DNA of 64,000 nucleotides. Origin: Crambe crambe. Taxonomy: Eukaryota; Porifera; Demospongiae; Poecilosclerida; Crambeidae. The notes below the pieces were generated by a model. The model did no database searches. It was not told where the DNA came from and worked only from the letters and a program-made list of their open reading frames with translations. The DNA lies in the NCBI GenBank assembly GCA_963924555.1, contig OZ004588.1, positions 4,092,001 to 4,156,000 on the forward strand. Direction: 5' to 3'. The position numbers and the translations under genes are program-made. Positions 12,701 to 25,336 of the stretch are shown here, in pieces. Each line of letters begins with the position of its first letter. Positions within the stretch are counted from its first letter, which is position 1.

Positions 12701-15700
12701 TCCCTTAAACTCTATAATTTGTAATATGGACATAAATGACCTGTGGCCTGCCTTGTTCTAGTACTAATTCTCAGCGTTGGGCTAAAGTTCATTATTTATT
12801 ACAGAAAGGACTGGAGTAGTTGTTAGTTCTTGATCAACCTCCTCTTTCTCTCCAGACACTCTACTCCCCTCTCTCTACTCTGGCCCTCTGCTTGCCATTA
12901 TGCAAGGCTTGATGGAGAATGTGCTGAAGGCCCCAGCCGGCATGCAACAAGTTCGAGCCTACCTGTATGGCTCTCTCCTCTACTACCTCACCATGACCAC
13001 CAACCAGCACGGAGAAGCAGCTCACCCTGGCAGAGGTGAGGAGAAAGGGAGTGTGATAGTATATCACTCTGTAGGAATGAAAGAAATGGGTTGGGCTGCT
13101 CTCATGAGTGCCTTATTTCAAAACTCGCTAGAAAAAGCACCCAAACAGTGAGTCTATCGAGTGGACCACACAATCTTTTTTCAGTAGGACAAAATAGCTA
13201 TTCTTTTTTGGTTTCCAGAAACAACACTGAGTTTCACTCATGTTGGAGTGAGAGATTTTATCAACTTCTTCTGATATTAATTTTGATACCTTTGCATTAA
13301 TTATAAATAACATCTTATAAATAACATCTTCCCCAGCTCTAGCAGGGCCGCCGGAACCGCTCCGGCTGGTCAGGCCAAAACCGGACCACTCGTCGATCGA
13401 ACAACATTGGTAATGGTCGTCAACATTAAAAAATTGCCCACGTGTTCAACTGTTAATATAGGTGGGTGTGGTTATAAAGTGGGCGTGGTCGGTAAAATTT
13501 TTCAGCGCGCATATTCAGCCTGACCACCTCAAAATTGCTTCCGGCGGCTCTGTCTAGTATGTCAATTTAATGAATCTATGTCATGTATCCATTGATATTG
13601 ATGAATGTGTCTTGTATGTTTAGGGCCGCAGCGATTATGGCAGCCTGATAGTGAGCAGAATACAATGGCTGCAACTAACCTCTCTGCTCTGAACAGCTTT
13701 GGGGAACCTTTCATGGACGTCCTGTGCAAAAATGCCTGCAATGGACATGATGTAGCTCGTGTAAGTCTATTCTACCTTTAGGACTGTGGAAATGCATTAA
13801 TATACGTATAGGTTTAACACCTCTCTCACTCATCCAGAAATTCCACTAGAGGTTTTGATAAAGGGGAATGTCCCCTCAATCAACTACTATTGCCCCCACA
13901 CATAATATCCTGTCCTCTTCCTTCTCCTCCTGCCCCCTCCCTCCCACCCCTTCTTCCTGTCCCCCTCCCCCTCTTCCTCCTTTCCTGTCCCCCTTCCTCT
14001 GCCCCCTCTTCCTCCTTTCCTGTCCCCTTCTTCATAGATGCTCTCACTGTGTGTGCTGGATGCCATAGTGAGCCTTGACTGGAAGACTGTCTGGTTGAAG
14101 TTCATGTCGGAGAATGGCTACCTGCAGACCTTGTGTGCTAGTCTGCAGTGGGAAGACGATGGACTTAAGAAGATGCTCCTCCCAGCCCCAGAAGCCCTCA
14201 GGGCTCTCTATATCTATGAGTCAAAGATGGTGAGCAAACTACACACTGTCAACTTGTAGAGATTCAGTGTTAGAATCTCTTTGTTAAGCAACATTCAAAT
14301 CACTTCAACCTAAGTTTGTGTGTATGAAGGGTTGGGTTTGGAATTTGTCCAGATAGTATTGTTACAGTATTGGTCTTGCAAGCACTGGCTGGGTGGTTCA
14401 AGGTTTCCAGTAATCCATGGATCAGTGGATTGAACTGCTTTAGCATTTGATTCTTCCCCTGTCCAGTAATGTTAAATATAAGTTATATCTAACTGTATGG
14501 TGCTTAAGTATATTAATGCCATAGACCCAGCCAACTTTCTTTGAAGTTTCTTAATCTGGCCCGCCCTGCATTTAGTATGCTAGGGGAAACACTGACAACA
14601 TAACCTATGTAATTTTCTGCTTTCTATGCATGAAAGTTTGCTCTTGCTTGTCATTGACTTTCTTTTGTTAATTAACACGTGTGCAGGCATTTCTGACTCG
14701 AGTGGCTAACAACAGTGTGGGGGCTAGAGAACTCACCTCCATCAATGCTCTCAACTATCTCTCACAGTGCCAGTTCATTGACCTCCGACCTAGTCACCAT
14801 GACAGCGGCAATCTGCTGAATCAGGAACAATCCTTCATTCCATCTGTGTCTGAACGCTATCAGCAGATGCTTTTCCCCTTGATGAAGTTTCTCCTAGCCC
14901 TCTTGACCTGCCCAGGCTCCCACCACAAAGATCTCACCACACAAGTCACTTCTCTAATTGGAGAGCACTCTGATGTTTTTGCTGCCATCCTGAAGGAGCA
15001 ACATCCTGTAGTTACCATGGCTACACTCCAGGAGCTAGCCCTGGTTACTGCTGTTATTGGTCATTCAGGAGTAGGTCAGTATAAACACTTAATGTGTAGC
15101 TACAAGCACATGTGTAATAAATTATTACAGGTCATGATTGGTCATCACAATCCTCCACTCCCTTTGGGTCTGGGTTGATCCGACTTCAGCGTCTCATGCT
15201 CACGCTAGTCCCACAGTTCTGGTGCAAGCAGGTGTGTGAATCAAGTTGTAAGTATTTGTAGTATTGCTAAGTCTGTTTTTTATGGGTGCAGAATTGGCAT
15301 ACAATTGTGGAGAAAGCTGTGAAAGGTGAAGATGACCCATTTTGTTCAGATGAAGCTTCTCTTCTAGTCCAGGAAATCTCTGCCAACATTGTGTCCTATT
15401 GTCGGGTTGCCATGACTATGGGTGGTGAGTTTCCATGAAGAAATCTATTCCGTATTGCAATATAGTACACCACTGTATGTACACTATGCCATAATCACTA
15501 TTGTATTATATGTATGTACCTATGCACAATATACTATTGTATGGTAATAAGAACTATTCTACACTTCTATTCTATTAGTACACTGTGGTATGTGCACTGT
15601 ATTGCATTATGTACAGGTACGGAATTCTCATCACCTTACTGCCGTATCTTGCTAACCCCTGACCTGTCTAAAGCTTTGTCTGTGCCCCCTAATCAGGACC

Positions 15701-16822
15701 CCTTTGCACCTCGCACCTCTGCCCCCTCAGCCGTCCACCCTCCGTCCCTTGGTCTGCTGATTCAGCATCTGAGGGAGTGTGCAGAGGCCTACAGTTCTGT
15801 GTTTGAAAGTTACCAACATCACTCCAAGAAAATGGAAGGCACGAACCCTCTTTCATCTGAAGACATTCGCCAGGTATGGAAAATATAATTCTTTATCTGT
15901 GGAAATTTTTCTGAAATTAATTTTACTACTACAAATTCCATGACCCCACAATACCTATGCAGTTGTTGCCTCGTTCTATGGTGATTGAAAAAGTGGCTTT
16001 TACTCAGCAGCAGGCCCTGGCTCGCAAGCGTCTCAAGACCCTGATTTCTAACAAGAAGCGAGAGCTCCAACATTATGCATGTATCTGAATCCTAAATACT
16101 GCTTGTTTGGGGGGATGGGGTGGGGACTGGAGAGCGGGTTCATTCAGTACAGCTAGCGACATGCTACACTACATACATCATGCATTTGAGATCCTCCACA
16201 AGTTGATTTCAGAGTGGGAGGGGGAATCTTGCCCCATGTTAATAATATAGCAGCCCTTGACTTATGATACTGCAGATGTGGTGGAGAACCTTCTGTACTT
16301 ATTGTGGAGGCACCTCCAGTTCTACTTGGTACACTGTAAGCCCATGGACCCTGAGCTGAACCTTGGAGTTCCAGGCATCAGGCATACTGCCATGAGAAAA
16401 CTCCAGGGTGAGATAAAACTCCTTCATCCACACTTTATAACCCCCCAACCAAAAAAGAGAGACTTTATGGGCAGTATTCAAGCTTGCTTTTGTTACCGTT
16501 TTCAGATAATGTTTCTGTTACTGTTGGAGATTCCACCTTTAACCTCTCTGGTTTGACTGAGGGAGTGAGACCACATGATTTAGAGCAGCTCAAGTCCAAT
16601 TCCCTCAAGTGCCTCACTGATGGTTTCTTCAAGAAGCTTTTGGACTTGGAGGAGGTGCTTTACTTAGCCTGCCTAGATTGCTCTGGTTATTACAAATATC
16701 ATTTCACCTTGTAGGCACAGCTCCAGGAAAGATCAGAGATGAAGATTGGGTTCATACAGGCTCTAGTGAGGCGGATAAAAAGACTTTTGAAGCTAAAAGC
16801 TACAGTTAGACCTTTGAAATGA
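3721..16822 (+). CDS. NUP205: Nuclear pore complex protein Nup205 (Nup192 family), N-terminus missing
   Basis: Inner-ring scaffold nucleoporin, an alpha-helical solenoid of the nuclear pore. Twenty-five exons: 3721-3821, 4149-4315, 4615-4796, 5294-5572, 5876-6085, 6297-6479, 6876-7120, 7458-7578, 7983-8058, 8154-8327, 10634-11274, 11364-11480, 11867-12058, 12397-12511, 12856-13035, 13624-13760, 14038-14229, 14687-15074, 15131-15231, 15292-15424, 15617-15873, 15963-16080, 16276-16407, 16506-16654, 16715-16822. Phases agree at every join, giving 1565 residues and a stop. Landmarks shared with animal Nup205 from memory: IGDLY near the start, SLEHFF, PGFLPYLNFIRD, LTRSFLNLL, LRSHTQRLLNLLLS-type segment (seen as RSHTQRLLNLLLSE), QELALVTAVIG, LLYLLWRHLQFYLVHC and the C-terminal FIQALVRRIKRLLKLK. 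The length corresponds to human residues from about 441 to the end, so roughly 440 N-terminal residues lie elsewhere. The intron after 6085 uses a GC donor. The 8328-10633 intron is the longest and is repeat-filled. Confidence 0.93.
4301..4540 (+). repeat. Tandem repeat (about 48 bp) that includes a splice donor
   Basis: Units begin gcccaacactaggtcagtag at about 4302 and 4350, with shorter degenerate units near 4468 and 4519. The first unit overlaps the end of nucleoporin exon 4149-4315, so the sequence around the donor ACTAG|GTCAGT is itself duplicated downstream. Confidence 0.8.
5037..5234. mobile_element. MITE, hAT5-like, in a Nup205 intron
   Basis: Terminal inverted repeat CAGGGTTCTGC at 5037-5047 matches GCAGAACCCTG at 5224-5234. 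Both sides carry the 6-bp flank gatata (5031-5036 and 5235-5240), consistent with a 5-6 bp target-site duplication. The interior repeats tggtggccgaaatg-like segments. No coding capacity. Confidence 0.75.
6597..6780. mobile_element. MITE copy 1 (TGTGCAATATT family)
   Basis: Begins ggTGTGCAATATTACTGCTG and ends TTATTTTGCACACTG, an inverted-repeat pair. Very similar internal sequence recurs at 7698-7864. Non-autonomous; lies in a nucleoporin intron. Confidence 0.6.
7382..7417 (+). repeat. Long poly-G run
   Basis: A run of about 27 G followed by T and five or six G, ending 40 bases before the acceptor of exon 7458-7578. Could form G-quadruplexes and is prone to length error in assembly. Confidence 0.9.
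7698..7864. mobile_element. MITE copy 2 (TGTGCAATATT family)
   Basis: CAGTGTGCAATATTACTGCT at the left and TTATTTTGCGCACT at the right. Same family as 6597-6780, diverged inside. Confidence 0.6.
9200..9800. repeat. Degenerate tandem repeats in a long Nup205 intron
   Basis: The block ctgttatttcctttaac followed by atcacacctg(t/c)gaccatgcac occurs near 9208, 9317, 9451, 9568, 9651 and 9735. Spacing is about 83-130 bp, and the last units are most alike. No coding meaning. Confidence 0.75.
13343..13552. mobile_element. MITE, hAT5-like, in a Nup205 intron
   Basis: Terminal repeats CAGGGCCGCCGGAA (13343-13356) and TTCCGGCGGCTCTG (13539-13552) pair with one mismatch. The 5-bp target duplication TCTAG is at 13338-13342 and 13553-13557. 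210 bp, GC-richer than its surroundings, no ORF. Confidence 0.8.
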
Positions 16823-17056
16823 TAACAGTTTTAGATAATGAAATTCATTGTTTTTTAATTACTTTTGCGCATGCTCAATGAGCTCGTGGATTAAGATGGC
16901 CTCCCGGTTTTCGGCCTTTACATAATGGCGGGGAAACTAAAATTCTAGCCTAAGTTAACGCTCATGTGGTGGTTTTAGAGGCAAACTGTCAGCTCCTAAC
17001 CGTCCCACCACAGTGACTAAAGCTAAGGTTCACCGCTGGGGCCAAACCAGGCTGCC
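16823..17056 (+). promoter_or_regulatory. Compact region between NUP205 stop and ARID2 ATG
   Basis: Only 234 bases must hold the nucleoporin 3' end and the ARID2 promoter and 5' UTR. It contains ttttgcgcatgctcaat (half NRF-1-like), aagatggcctcccgg (YY1-like ATGGC context) and aatggcggggaaac (E2F-like core). No TATA box was seen. Motif names are by eye only. Confidence 0.5.
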
Positions 17057-20000
17057 ATGAGCGCTAAAGAGAGCGGAGAAGACTACCAAACTGAGTCGAA
17101 GAAATTTTTGGCCAAACTGTTCGACTTTCACCAGAAAAATGGGTAAGCGCGGGAGTAATGAAGGGAGATATTCACGTAAAGGGGGTGGAGGCAGGGACGA
17201 GCGTGGGAAACAATTATTCCTGTCAGTTAGCTAGTAGCTTATAGGCGCTAAGCTATGGCTGGGAGTACCCGTTTGTGCCTTTGGTTGTTCCCTATCTCTC
17301 AGTCCCTGGTTTATTTGTTTGTGTGTCATAGCAACTCCAATTTCAGTGAAGTCAGGGTCTTAAGAATGAGGCAGCTGACATGTACAGCTAGCTATCATTG
17401 TGTTGGGGCATGAACCCACTGTTTTGTCTTATGCTATGGTTGTAGCACTACACTTCGGCGTATTCCCACTCTTGGAGGGCGGGAGCTGGACCTCTACCAC
17501 CTCTACAAGAAGGTGGAATCACTGGGTGGGTACGAAGTGGTCTCCCAAGGACGAATGTGGGGAGAGGTGGCTCGAAGTTTCAAACTTCCCCCTTCTGTAA
17601 CTAGTGCCTCGTATGCCATTAGACAGCACTACGTCAGGTGAGTTTGGTAATCACCTTTTACCTTTGGGGACAACAAAAAAGCATTATTATCACATAGCTA
17701 TAGGCTGTACCCCTCATATTGACAAAAGTGTGTTGTAGTGTGTAATAGGGAGCTGTGTCAATGGGGAACCAGAGATTTATCCTTGGCATAGGCCAGTAAC
17801 ACTAGCCAAGGCTCAAATTGAAGTATTGTAAATGCTCAACACTATTGGCGTTAAATGAAAGGAGAAACACATTTGTTATTTCAATAGGTTATTGGAGAAG
17901 TTTGAAGCATATGAAAAAGACCCAAATTTCTTCAAGTCACTCAAAGCACCAGTATCATATCATGCCGTTAACACTCCCAGTTCCTTGTCTTCCTCCTCCT
18001 CCTCCTCTCCTTCATCTGTCCAGCCTCGTACTTCACTCCCTTTCCTCTACTCCAAGAACTTAATCTTTCCTTCTGCTTCCTCTCCCTCTCCTTCACACCC
18101 TACCCCCAGCATTACTGCTTCCAAGGACAAGCCCAATGGAAAAAATGGAGGCTATGACAGACTGGCCCGCTCCCTCCTATCTGGTTACCCCAATGAAGTG
18201 GACTTTGCTTTCAATGTACTTATTATAATGGCCTACAAAGGACCATCAAGTCTCCCCATTACTGAGGTCAGCAATATAAATGTGAAAGTTTTCACGGATT
18301 CACACACACAAAGAATTTGAATGCCACAAAAACTTGTTTACCACAATGTTCCATTACACTGAATACTGATGTGGGTGGCTTCAAGACTACAAGGGTTTTA
18401 CCTGATTGGTGTCTTGCTTTTGACTGCCACACAGCTCAGAATCAAGGAAATCATTTTTTAATCCTCTTCTTGTCTTCTGCAGCTTCCTTACCTGCTGGAT
18501 TTGATATTGGCTCATGTAGCAGTCTTTCCTGCTAGTGATACCTATGGTAAGTAATAATTACAATGTGCTGGTTTTCAATTCAGCTCATTTGCATCAGATG
18601 ACTATGGGTTAGAAGCTCTCTATCATCACTGCTGGCACCTCAATTCACAAATCAATTACTTAGAGGTAGGTATAAAACATATTTTCTTATTGTATATGCT
18701 ATGCATGGCATCATTTCCTTTTGATGTTCATGTACAGTTAAGTCCTTGCATCCTGAATAATTTGCAAATGTCATATTTTTCATGGTAGGCACAAGACCTC
18801 TTCAGCCTCATACCCTGTATAAATGTAAAGTGTATTGGTTATACTCACTATGGTACTGTACTTTGCTATCACTTTAGTTTTGGGCAGTGACTGTGCCAGA
18901 GTGGGTTTATGCTGCTGTCCACTCCAACAACTACAATACTTGTGAGTAGCTTACATGACCTATGACCTTTTCTCTTATGCAATAATACATAGCATAGTTT
19001 GGGAACTAGCTGTTAATGAATTTGTGTTCCATAAGTCAGGGCTTCATTTGGGAAGGGGGGATTGTCTGCCCTCCCCCCTTGGAACCTTGCTATGAAATTT
19101 ATGTAATGGGTCAAAACATAGTATAGTGTGAATGTCTTAAGTTTGAAGATAAGACATACCCTGACAATGACCCTCTTAATTAAATTAATCCCCCCCCCCC
19201 CAAAAAAAAAATAATTATATATTTTTTTCTTCTAAATGAAGCACTCCTTAAACCTAGACATCCTGTTAATTGTTTTGATTATTTCTTAGCCCCCCACCAG
19301 TACAATGGCTTATTTGCTTCACGACGTGAATTGAGTGAGATGGAGGTGGAAGGTTATCGTGTCAATCAAGTCGCTGCCATTCTCAACAACCTCTCCCTGG
19401 ATCATAAAGCAGCTGAATTTTTGTCATCTCACAATGGAGTGCTTAGTTTCCTCTTGTTGGCTAACAACTGTTGCCTTCCAGAAGTGGCCTCTACTGCTAT
19501 GGATGTGTTGGTCTCGCTGGTTCCATGGATCTCTCTCCCCTCTCCTCTTGGCTTTGACTCTCTAGCTGAACTACTCCTTCATTGCATGCTTGAATCTCTC
19601 TTGTCATCTGATCGCATGATAATTCTTAAAGGTACCTGTGATCCTTACTTGATATACTAAATGCAGGGCGGGCCACTCTGTTTGGATAAAGAAACTTCAA
19701 AGAAAGTGGGCTGGGTCTATGGCATGGATATACTTCAGCACCCTATTTGAAAGTACAGCTAGGGATGACTCTGTACTATATTCAGTCTTAGCATATACAT
19801 ACATACCTATTGGGTATGTACTAGAGGCTTTCCACCATCTTGTACATATGGGATATGGTAGAGGAACTGATTCTATGCATTTAGGGGTGGCATAAATTAT
19901 AGTTTAATTAGAGGGTTTTACTCTTGGTTATACACATATGGTGTGTACAGGTTTCACTCTGCATAATTGCATAGATGGTGATATATTTTCTTGAATACAG

Positions 20001-23000
20001 GTTTAAGTGTACTGAGTCAGCTTTCCTGGGCACCACCTAATGAGGACTTTATGGAGAATATTCAAGAAGAAGTGTGGCAACAACTGTTCCAACTCCTTTT
20101 ACTACCAGATATTCAATTGGTGCTACTATGTTTGGATACCCTTTACCAACTTACTGCCCATGGATCTAGGCGTGCTACAGCTTCAATTCTCCAAGTCAGA
20201 AGGTGAGTCACGTGCTTAGCTCAAACTATACCTCATTGTTGTTGATATGAATTTCCCTAAGGACTACCTGTAAATCTGTATGTCTCCAGCTCCCAAAATA
20301 AGTTAAGGGGACATGTACTCCTTAGAAGTTATACCCCTATCCATCCCAAATACCAATAGTTGTAGGTATCGCCATTCTAGGCCATGACTGATAATGATTT
20401 CCCAGATAAATGAGTAATTTAGAAGTTCTGCTGTGTCGGCTAGGCCACAACTAATTATTATACACAAAATTCCCACATTTCAGTGAAAAAGAAAGCTAAT
20501 TGTTAATAAACAGAAGTTGGGATATGATATTTTGTGCAGGTCTTGTGAGATATTAATTTCCTTATTAACATTGGACATACGGAGTTTTGGGGATGAAGCT
20601 TTGAGAAAGATTCAGGTGGTGCGTATCACTCAAGCTCAAACTTCTTCATCATCTTTGTCCTCTGTTGCACCCCTGAAGGCAAATTCCGAACAACGCTTCA
20701 CACCTACCAACAGAAAGTCTATGGTTACTTCTCTTCCTTCAATGAAGTCCAGTGTTGGAGTCTCTATTCTCAATCCTGGTGGCTCCACTCCAAGTTCCGG
20801 ATCCAAAACTGTGAAGATTGGTAATTGTGTTATACCACTGATGCCAAAAGCCACCTCATTATCACAGGGGCACAGTTCATCTCCCCCTAGCCGTATTAAA
20901 GGTCCAACTTCAGTGACTATTCAGCAAATACAGAATCTCTTGGCCAAATGTTCCGGTACAACCACGCCCACACCCACCAATTTACAGGGTTTTGCAGGAG
21001 GAGGTTCCACCATCACAATAACTGGGGGGTCGAATATCACCATTCATAAGTCAACAAGTCCCCTTCCTAACAGCAGGGTGTCCCCTGAACCAAGCAATTC
21101 TAAGTCTGTTGGTAAAACGAGCAAATCTGTCAGTAATCTATTGCGTTCCTACCTTGCCAAGAATGCTACTTCTCCATTGCCATCTACATCTGCCACTCCA
21201 TCCCCACCACCTTTCACAGCTTCTACAATACCCTATACCACTGCCACTCCATCCCCACCACCTTCTATTGCTGTTGGATCCCCATCACCTTATATCCATG
21301 CCAGCTCCTTATCAGTGACTAGTACAGCAAGTACTGACACTGTATATACCCCCACACAAAATAATAGAACTCCCTCACCGATCACTGTAACTCCATCCCC
21401 ACGAACCACCTGTACTACAGCTCTCTCTTCACAAACTGACAGAACTCCCTCACCAGTCACTTTTACTTCTTCCCCTCAGACAAGTTCCTTACCAGCATGC
21501 AGCAATGGCCTCCATAATACCTCTCTCTTCATACAAACTAACAGAACTCCTTCACCAGTATCCCCGCAGACCAGTTCTTCACTGGCTGCAACTGCATCTT
21601 CACAGAGCAATAGCCTGCATACTGCGGCTCTTTCTACACAAACTACTAGAACTCCCTCACCAATCATAATGACTCCATCCCCACAAGCTAGCTGTGATCT
21701 CAACTCTGTAGCCATCTCCATACCAAGTTTACCAACCGTGATGGTTCCTGATAGTAATGGCTTCACTATGTCCATGTACAAAACTCCCTCTCCAAGTGTA
21801 GTGAGTACGTCACAGATGGAAAAACCTCCCTCACCAACTGATGGTTCTTCTATGAGTCCCTCACCAGCAAATGACTCTTCTTCATGTGCATCCAATCCTA
21901 GAACTCCTAACAATTCTTCTGGTAACCCCTCAATATCCATTAGTGCTCCCTCACCAGCAAATCAGTCTTCTTCAAGCATACCTAACTCCTCACAGAATCA
22001 GACGAGAACTCCCTCACCGGCTAATAACTCAAGTACGAGTACACCAAACCCCTCACAGATGAATACTCCCTCACCAGCCAATGACTCTCCTCTGAGTACA
22101 CTTAGCCCCTCACAGATGAAAGCTTCCTCACCAGCCAATGACCTTCTTGTGAGCATATCTAACCCTCTCTCACAAGCCAGTGACTCTCCTGTAAGTGTAC
22201 TCAACCCTTTGATCGTTAGAATTCCTTCCCCAACCAATACCATAACTCCCTCCGGTTCTTGTGAGGATACACCCATCTCCTCCTCTCTAACGATCAGAAC
22301 TCCCTCTCTAGTTCAAACCAGCAGCAACAGAAGTCCCTCACCGGCTGATGTAACTTCTGTGAATACAGTGATCACCTCCGAAACAAATTCTGTTCTACTT
22401 GATACTCAAACCTCATCCCAAATTGGAGATGAGAATGTACACATTCCTTTCACAGCCAGTAACATTCCCCTCCAACTCCAAACACAGGTACCCCTTCATA
22501 CCAACAGTACTCCCCTCAGTACAGGAGTAGCTCTACCGCAAACAAACACGCTAGTCCTCTCCCAAAGCAGCAGTACTCCATTACTGGTCCCTTCCCAAAC
22601 ATGCACAGGACTCACTCAAAGCAGCAGTGCTCCTTTGAATCTGCCAGCCCCCTCCCTAACCAGCACTTCACTCCCAGGCATACTGTCTCAAAACTGTACT
22701 CCTTCAGGTGTTCTACAAGCGTCCAAGGAAGAAACCTTTGCTACTGAGTGGTAGGTCATTTAAAATACTGGGGTGCTTTATTTAGAAAAATGGTAGTGCC
22801 TTGTTCATTCAGGTATTCACTACATGTGTGCATCACATATCCTCATTCTGAATCATCAGACCTCATATTCTGTGTACCGTAAATGCTGACACCGGGTGTT
22901 ATTTTTGGTAATATGATGTAGTAGAATGGGTGTTAGAATAGACGCCGGGTGTTACTATAATGTAGTAGAATGGCTAAATCAGCACCTGGAACTACTTTTA

Positions 23001-25336
23001 TATGGGGTATTATAAGTGCAATGATCCTGCAGTATTGGTTACTGGAATAGGGTGTTACTTTCGTCTGTAGTATACACAGAAAAAAATTTTCTTGAATGTT
23101 AGGATTAGTATTTTTGTTAATGTCTAGAGATAATGGTTATATCATTGTCTGTCATAGGCTGGAGTCTAATTATGAGGAGTGTCGAGGAAGTTACGTGTCC
23201 CAGCTAGAAATTTACTCTCTCTACTTGCTGGTCACCACCAAAACAGATCACCACACTCCACTCAGCAATACTGACTTCAACACTCTACTCAGGTACATGA
23301 TTATTATATTCCTACTTTCCAACAAATTATGAACTTGTGATTATAATATGCAGGAAAGTATTTCCTAATGCCTTATCTACTCGTGTCTCTGTGGGTAACC
23401 AGACTGTCTACATGATGGCTGGCCTCTCGAGCAAGAGAAATCTAGGCTCCCTGAGCTTGCGTGATGCAATTACAGTGCTAGCACCAGTCAGTTCAGCCTC
23501 AGCAAACACAATCACTCAACAAACAATGAAAGACTCCAGAGGACCACTGAACACTGGATCTACTCCTTCAACTGGTCAAACAGGTTTATCTGGGTTGCGG
23601 ATGGACTATTCCACTCAATCACCACTCTCTATTGCAAGTAAGGCTGCAAGTGATGCAGAGAAGATTGGTGTAGTTACTATGAATGGTATGGAGGTTGAGG
23701 AAGATGAAGTTTTGGAAAATGTCGGAAAGGCTAAGCGGATCAAACTGATGGGAGAGGATATGGACAGTGTTGTGAACTCAGTGAAAGAAAAGGTCAATTC
23801 TCCTTCTTCCATTGTGCATAGGACATTGAATACTGATGCTGGAAAACTATCACTCAGTGCCAAACTAGAGAGACTTGTGGCTAAGAATCACCAACTTATG
23901 TACCATGCTCAAGTGGAGAGAACTCCGTCCCCTTCCTTTGGTGGTAGCACGTCTTACTCTTCCCCTGTTGAATCCAGAAATATGTCCCCTACCCCACTGG
24001 CCACACCTCCCTCACATACCGAGAGTTCCATGGACAGGATGAGTGTAAGTCCTGCCCCAAGTGACCATTCTCTCAGTGGTGCTGATCACCTGGAACAAAA
24101 TAGAAAGTTGTGTCAGTGGAGCAAGTGTAACAGGTGTGTGTATTACTGTGTATGAAAAAATATTAAAAGCCATATCATTACAGGTGTTTATTTGCTTATA
24201 TACTTCTTGACACACCTAATAATGTATTGACTGTAGGTTTTATCTGGATTCTCCCTCCCTTTTGGATCATGTGGTCCACACCCATCTCTCTTCCCTTTTC
24301 CGATCCCCTTGTCTGTGGACTGGCTGTTCCAGCAAGGCCACTCGAAGCAAACCCTCCCTCCTCATCCACATTCAAGTCAGGGCAGATGTAGTCAGCTGTA
24401 CTTGCATACTATTTTAGTGATGAGGATGAGGACGTACACTTTCTTGTCCCCTAAGATATCCCTTTAATTAATCAGAGTAGTTACTTTATCTTGTCTGTAT
24501 TGTATATATTGTATGCTATGGATGTGCAGACTTGTCACTGTAATGGCGAGGCTTATCCACCACTCCCCAGCGTCCAGAAGACTTTGGCCAGACTCAAAGC
24601 TGTCCCCCAGCTAGAGGTACATACATATGCGTTAAGTTTAGTATGTATGCAGATTACCCATTTGTTTGTCAAGTACATTATTGTAGGGACTACCCTGTAA
24701 TCATCATTTTATCTTTAAAATTATAGAAGGATCTTGAGAACCCTTTGACTAAAGCTGTGCGATTAACTTCAGCTCTCATTCTCAGGAACATGGTGCAGTG
24801 TTTACCTGAGGCAAGACAGTAAGTACATTTCGATTGGTCACTATAATGAGCCCATATTGCACAGAAGGAGAGACAATAATTTTACTATAGTAACCAAAGA
24901 AAGCACCACAGCTAGCTCAACAAAAAGTGGTTAGTCTCTTGTATACAGATCATAAAACATGTAGTGACTAATAGCATAGAGTCGGGAAATATTCATTTCA
25001 AGGCTTCTGTATTGTTTTAGGATGACCAACAGAAACCCGTCAGGCCAATACTGCCAGCCTCAAACTTGAACTGAATATTTCCCCTCATTGCCCTCCCAGT
25101 CATGCAATGATATTGTGTGTGGCTCTTAATAATAAATCTAGCCATAACATAGCTGGATGGACTATACTTAATATTTACTTTGAAATATTGACCATAATTA
25201 AATTTCTTCATGCATAACACTAAATAATAGGGACTTGAGGAAATTTGAGCAGGTGTTATGTCAAGTGGCATTTTCTGAGAGTGAGGCCAGCACAGCTGCA
25301 GCTCAGTGTCTACACTATCTCCACATCCCATCTTGA
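17057..25336 (+). CDS. ARID2: ARID2 homologue (BAF200, PBAF chromatin-remodelling subunit)
   Basis: DNA-binding subunit of PBAF-type SWI/SNF complexes, nuclear. Fifteen exons: 17057-17142, 17446-17637, 17888-18266, 18483-18546, 18598-18665, 18878-18941, 19290-19631, 20001-20202, 20540-22750, 23158-23292, 23354-24133, 24237-24375, 24530-24616, 24727-24818, 25231-25336. Phases all agree, giving 1648 residues (human about 1835). The ATG follows gctgcc in a good context. The ARID domain is at about residues 14-105 (FLAKLFDFH, TLGGRELDLYHLYKKV, YAIRQHYVRLLEKFE). LLSGYPNEVDFAFNVL and armadillo-like helices follow. Exon 9 encodes about 737 Ser/Thr/Pro-rich residues with many RTPSP motifs, where vertebrate ARID2 is Gln-rich. 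An RFX-like domain (WLESNYEECRGSYV to RVSVGNQTVYMM) is at about 1202-1275. Two C2H2 fingers (CQWSKCNRF..H...H; CLWTGCSSK..H...H) follow, then the conserved C-terminal helix TKAVRLTSALILRNM. The acceptor at 18597 was chosen over 18583 because the latter gives a stop. Confidence 0.94.

Noticed and set aside
18584..18665. Alternative ARID2 exon start at the AG ending 18583
   Set aside because: In the required phase it meets a stop after nine codons; the AG at 18596-18597 gives continuous DDYGLEALYHH.
21476..21940. 154-residue minus-strand open frame opposite ARID2 exon 9
   Set aside because: Antisense shadow of the repetitive TPSP coding sequence; the same appears in the relic at 31504-31956.
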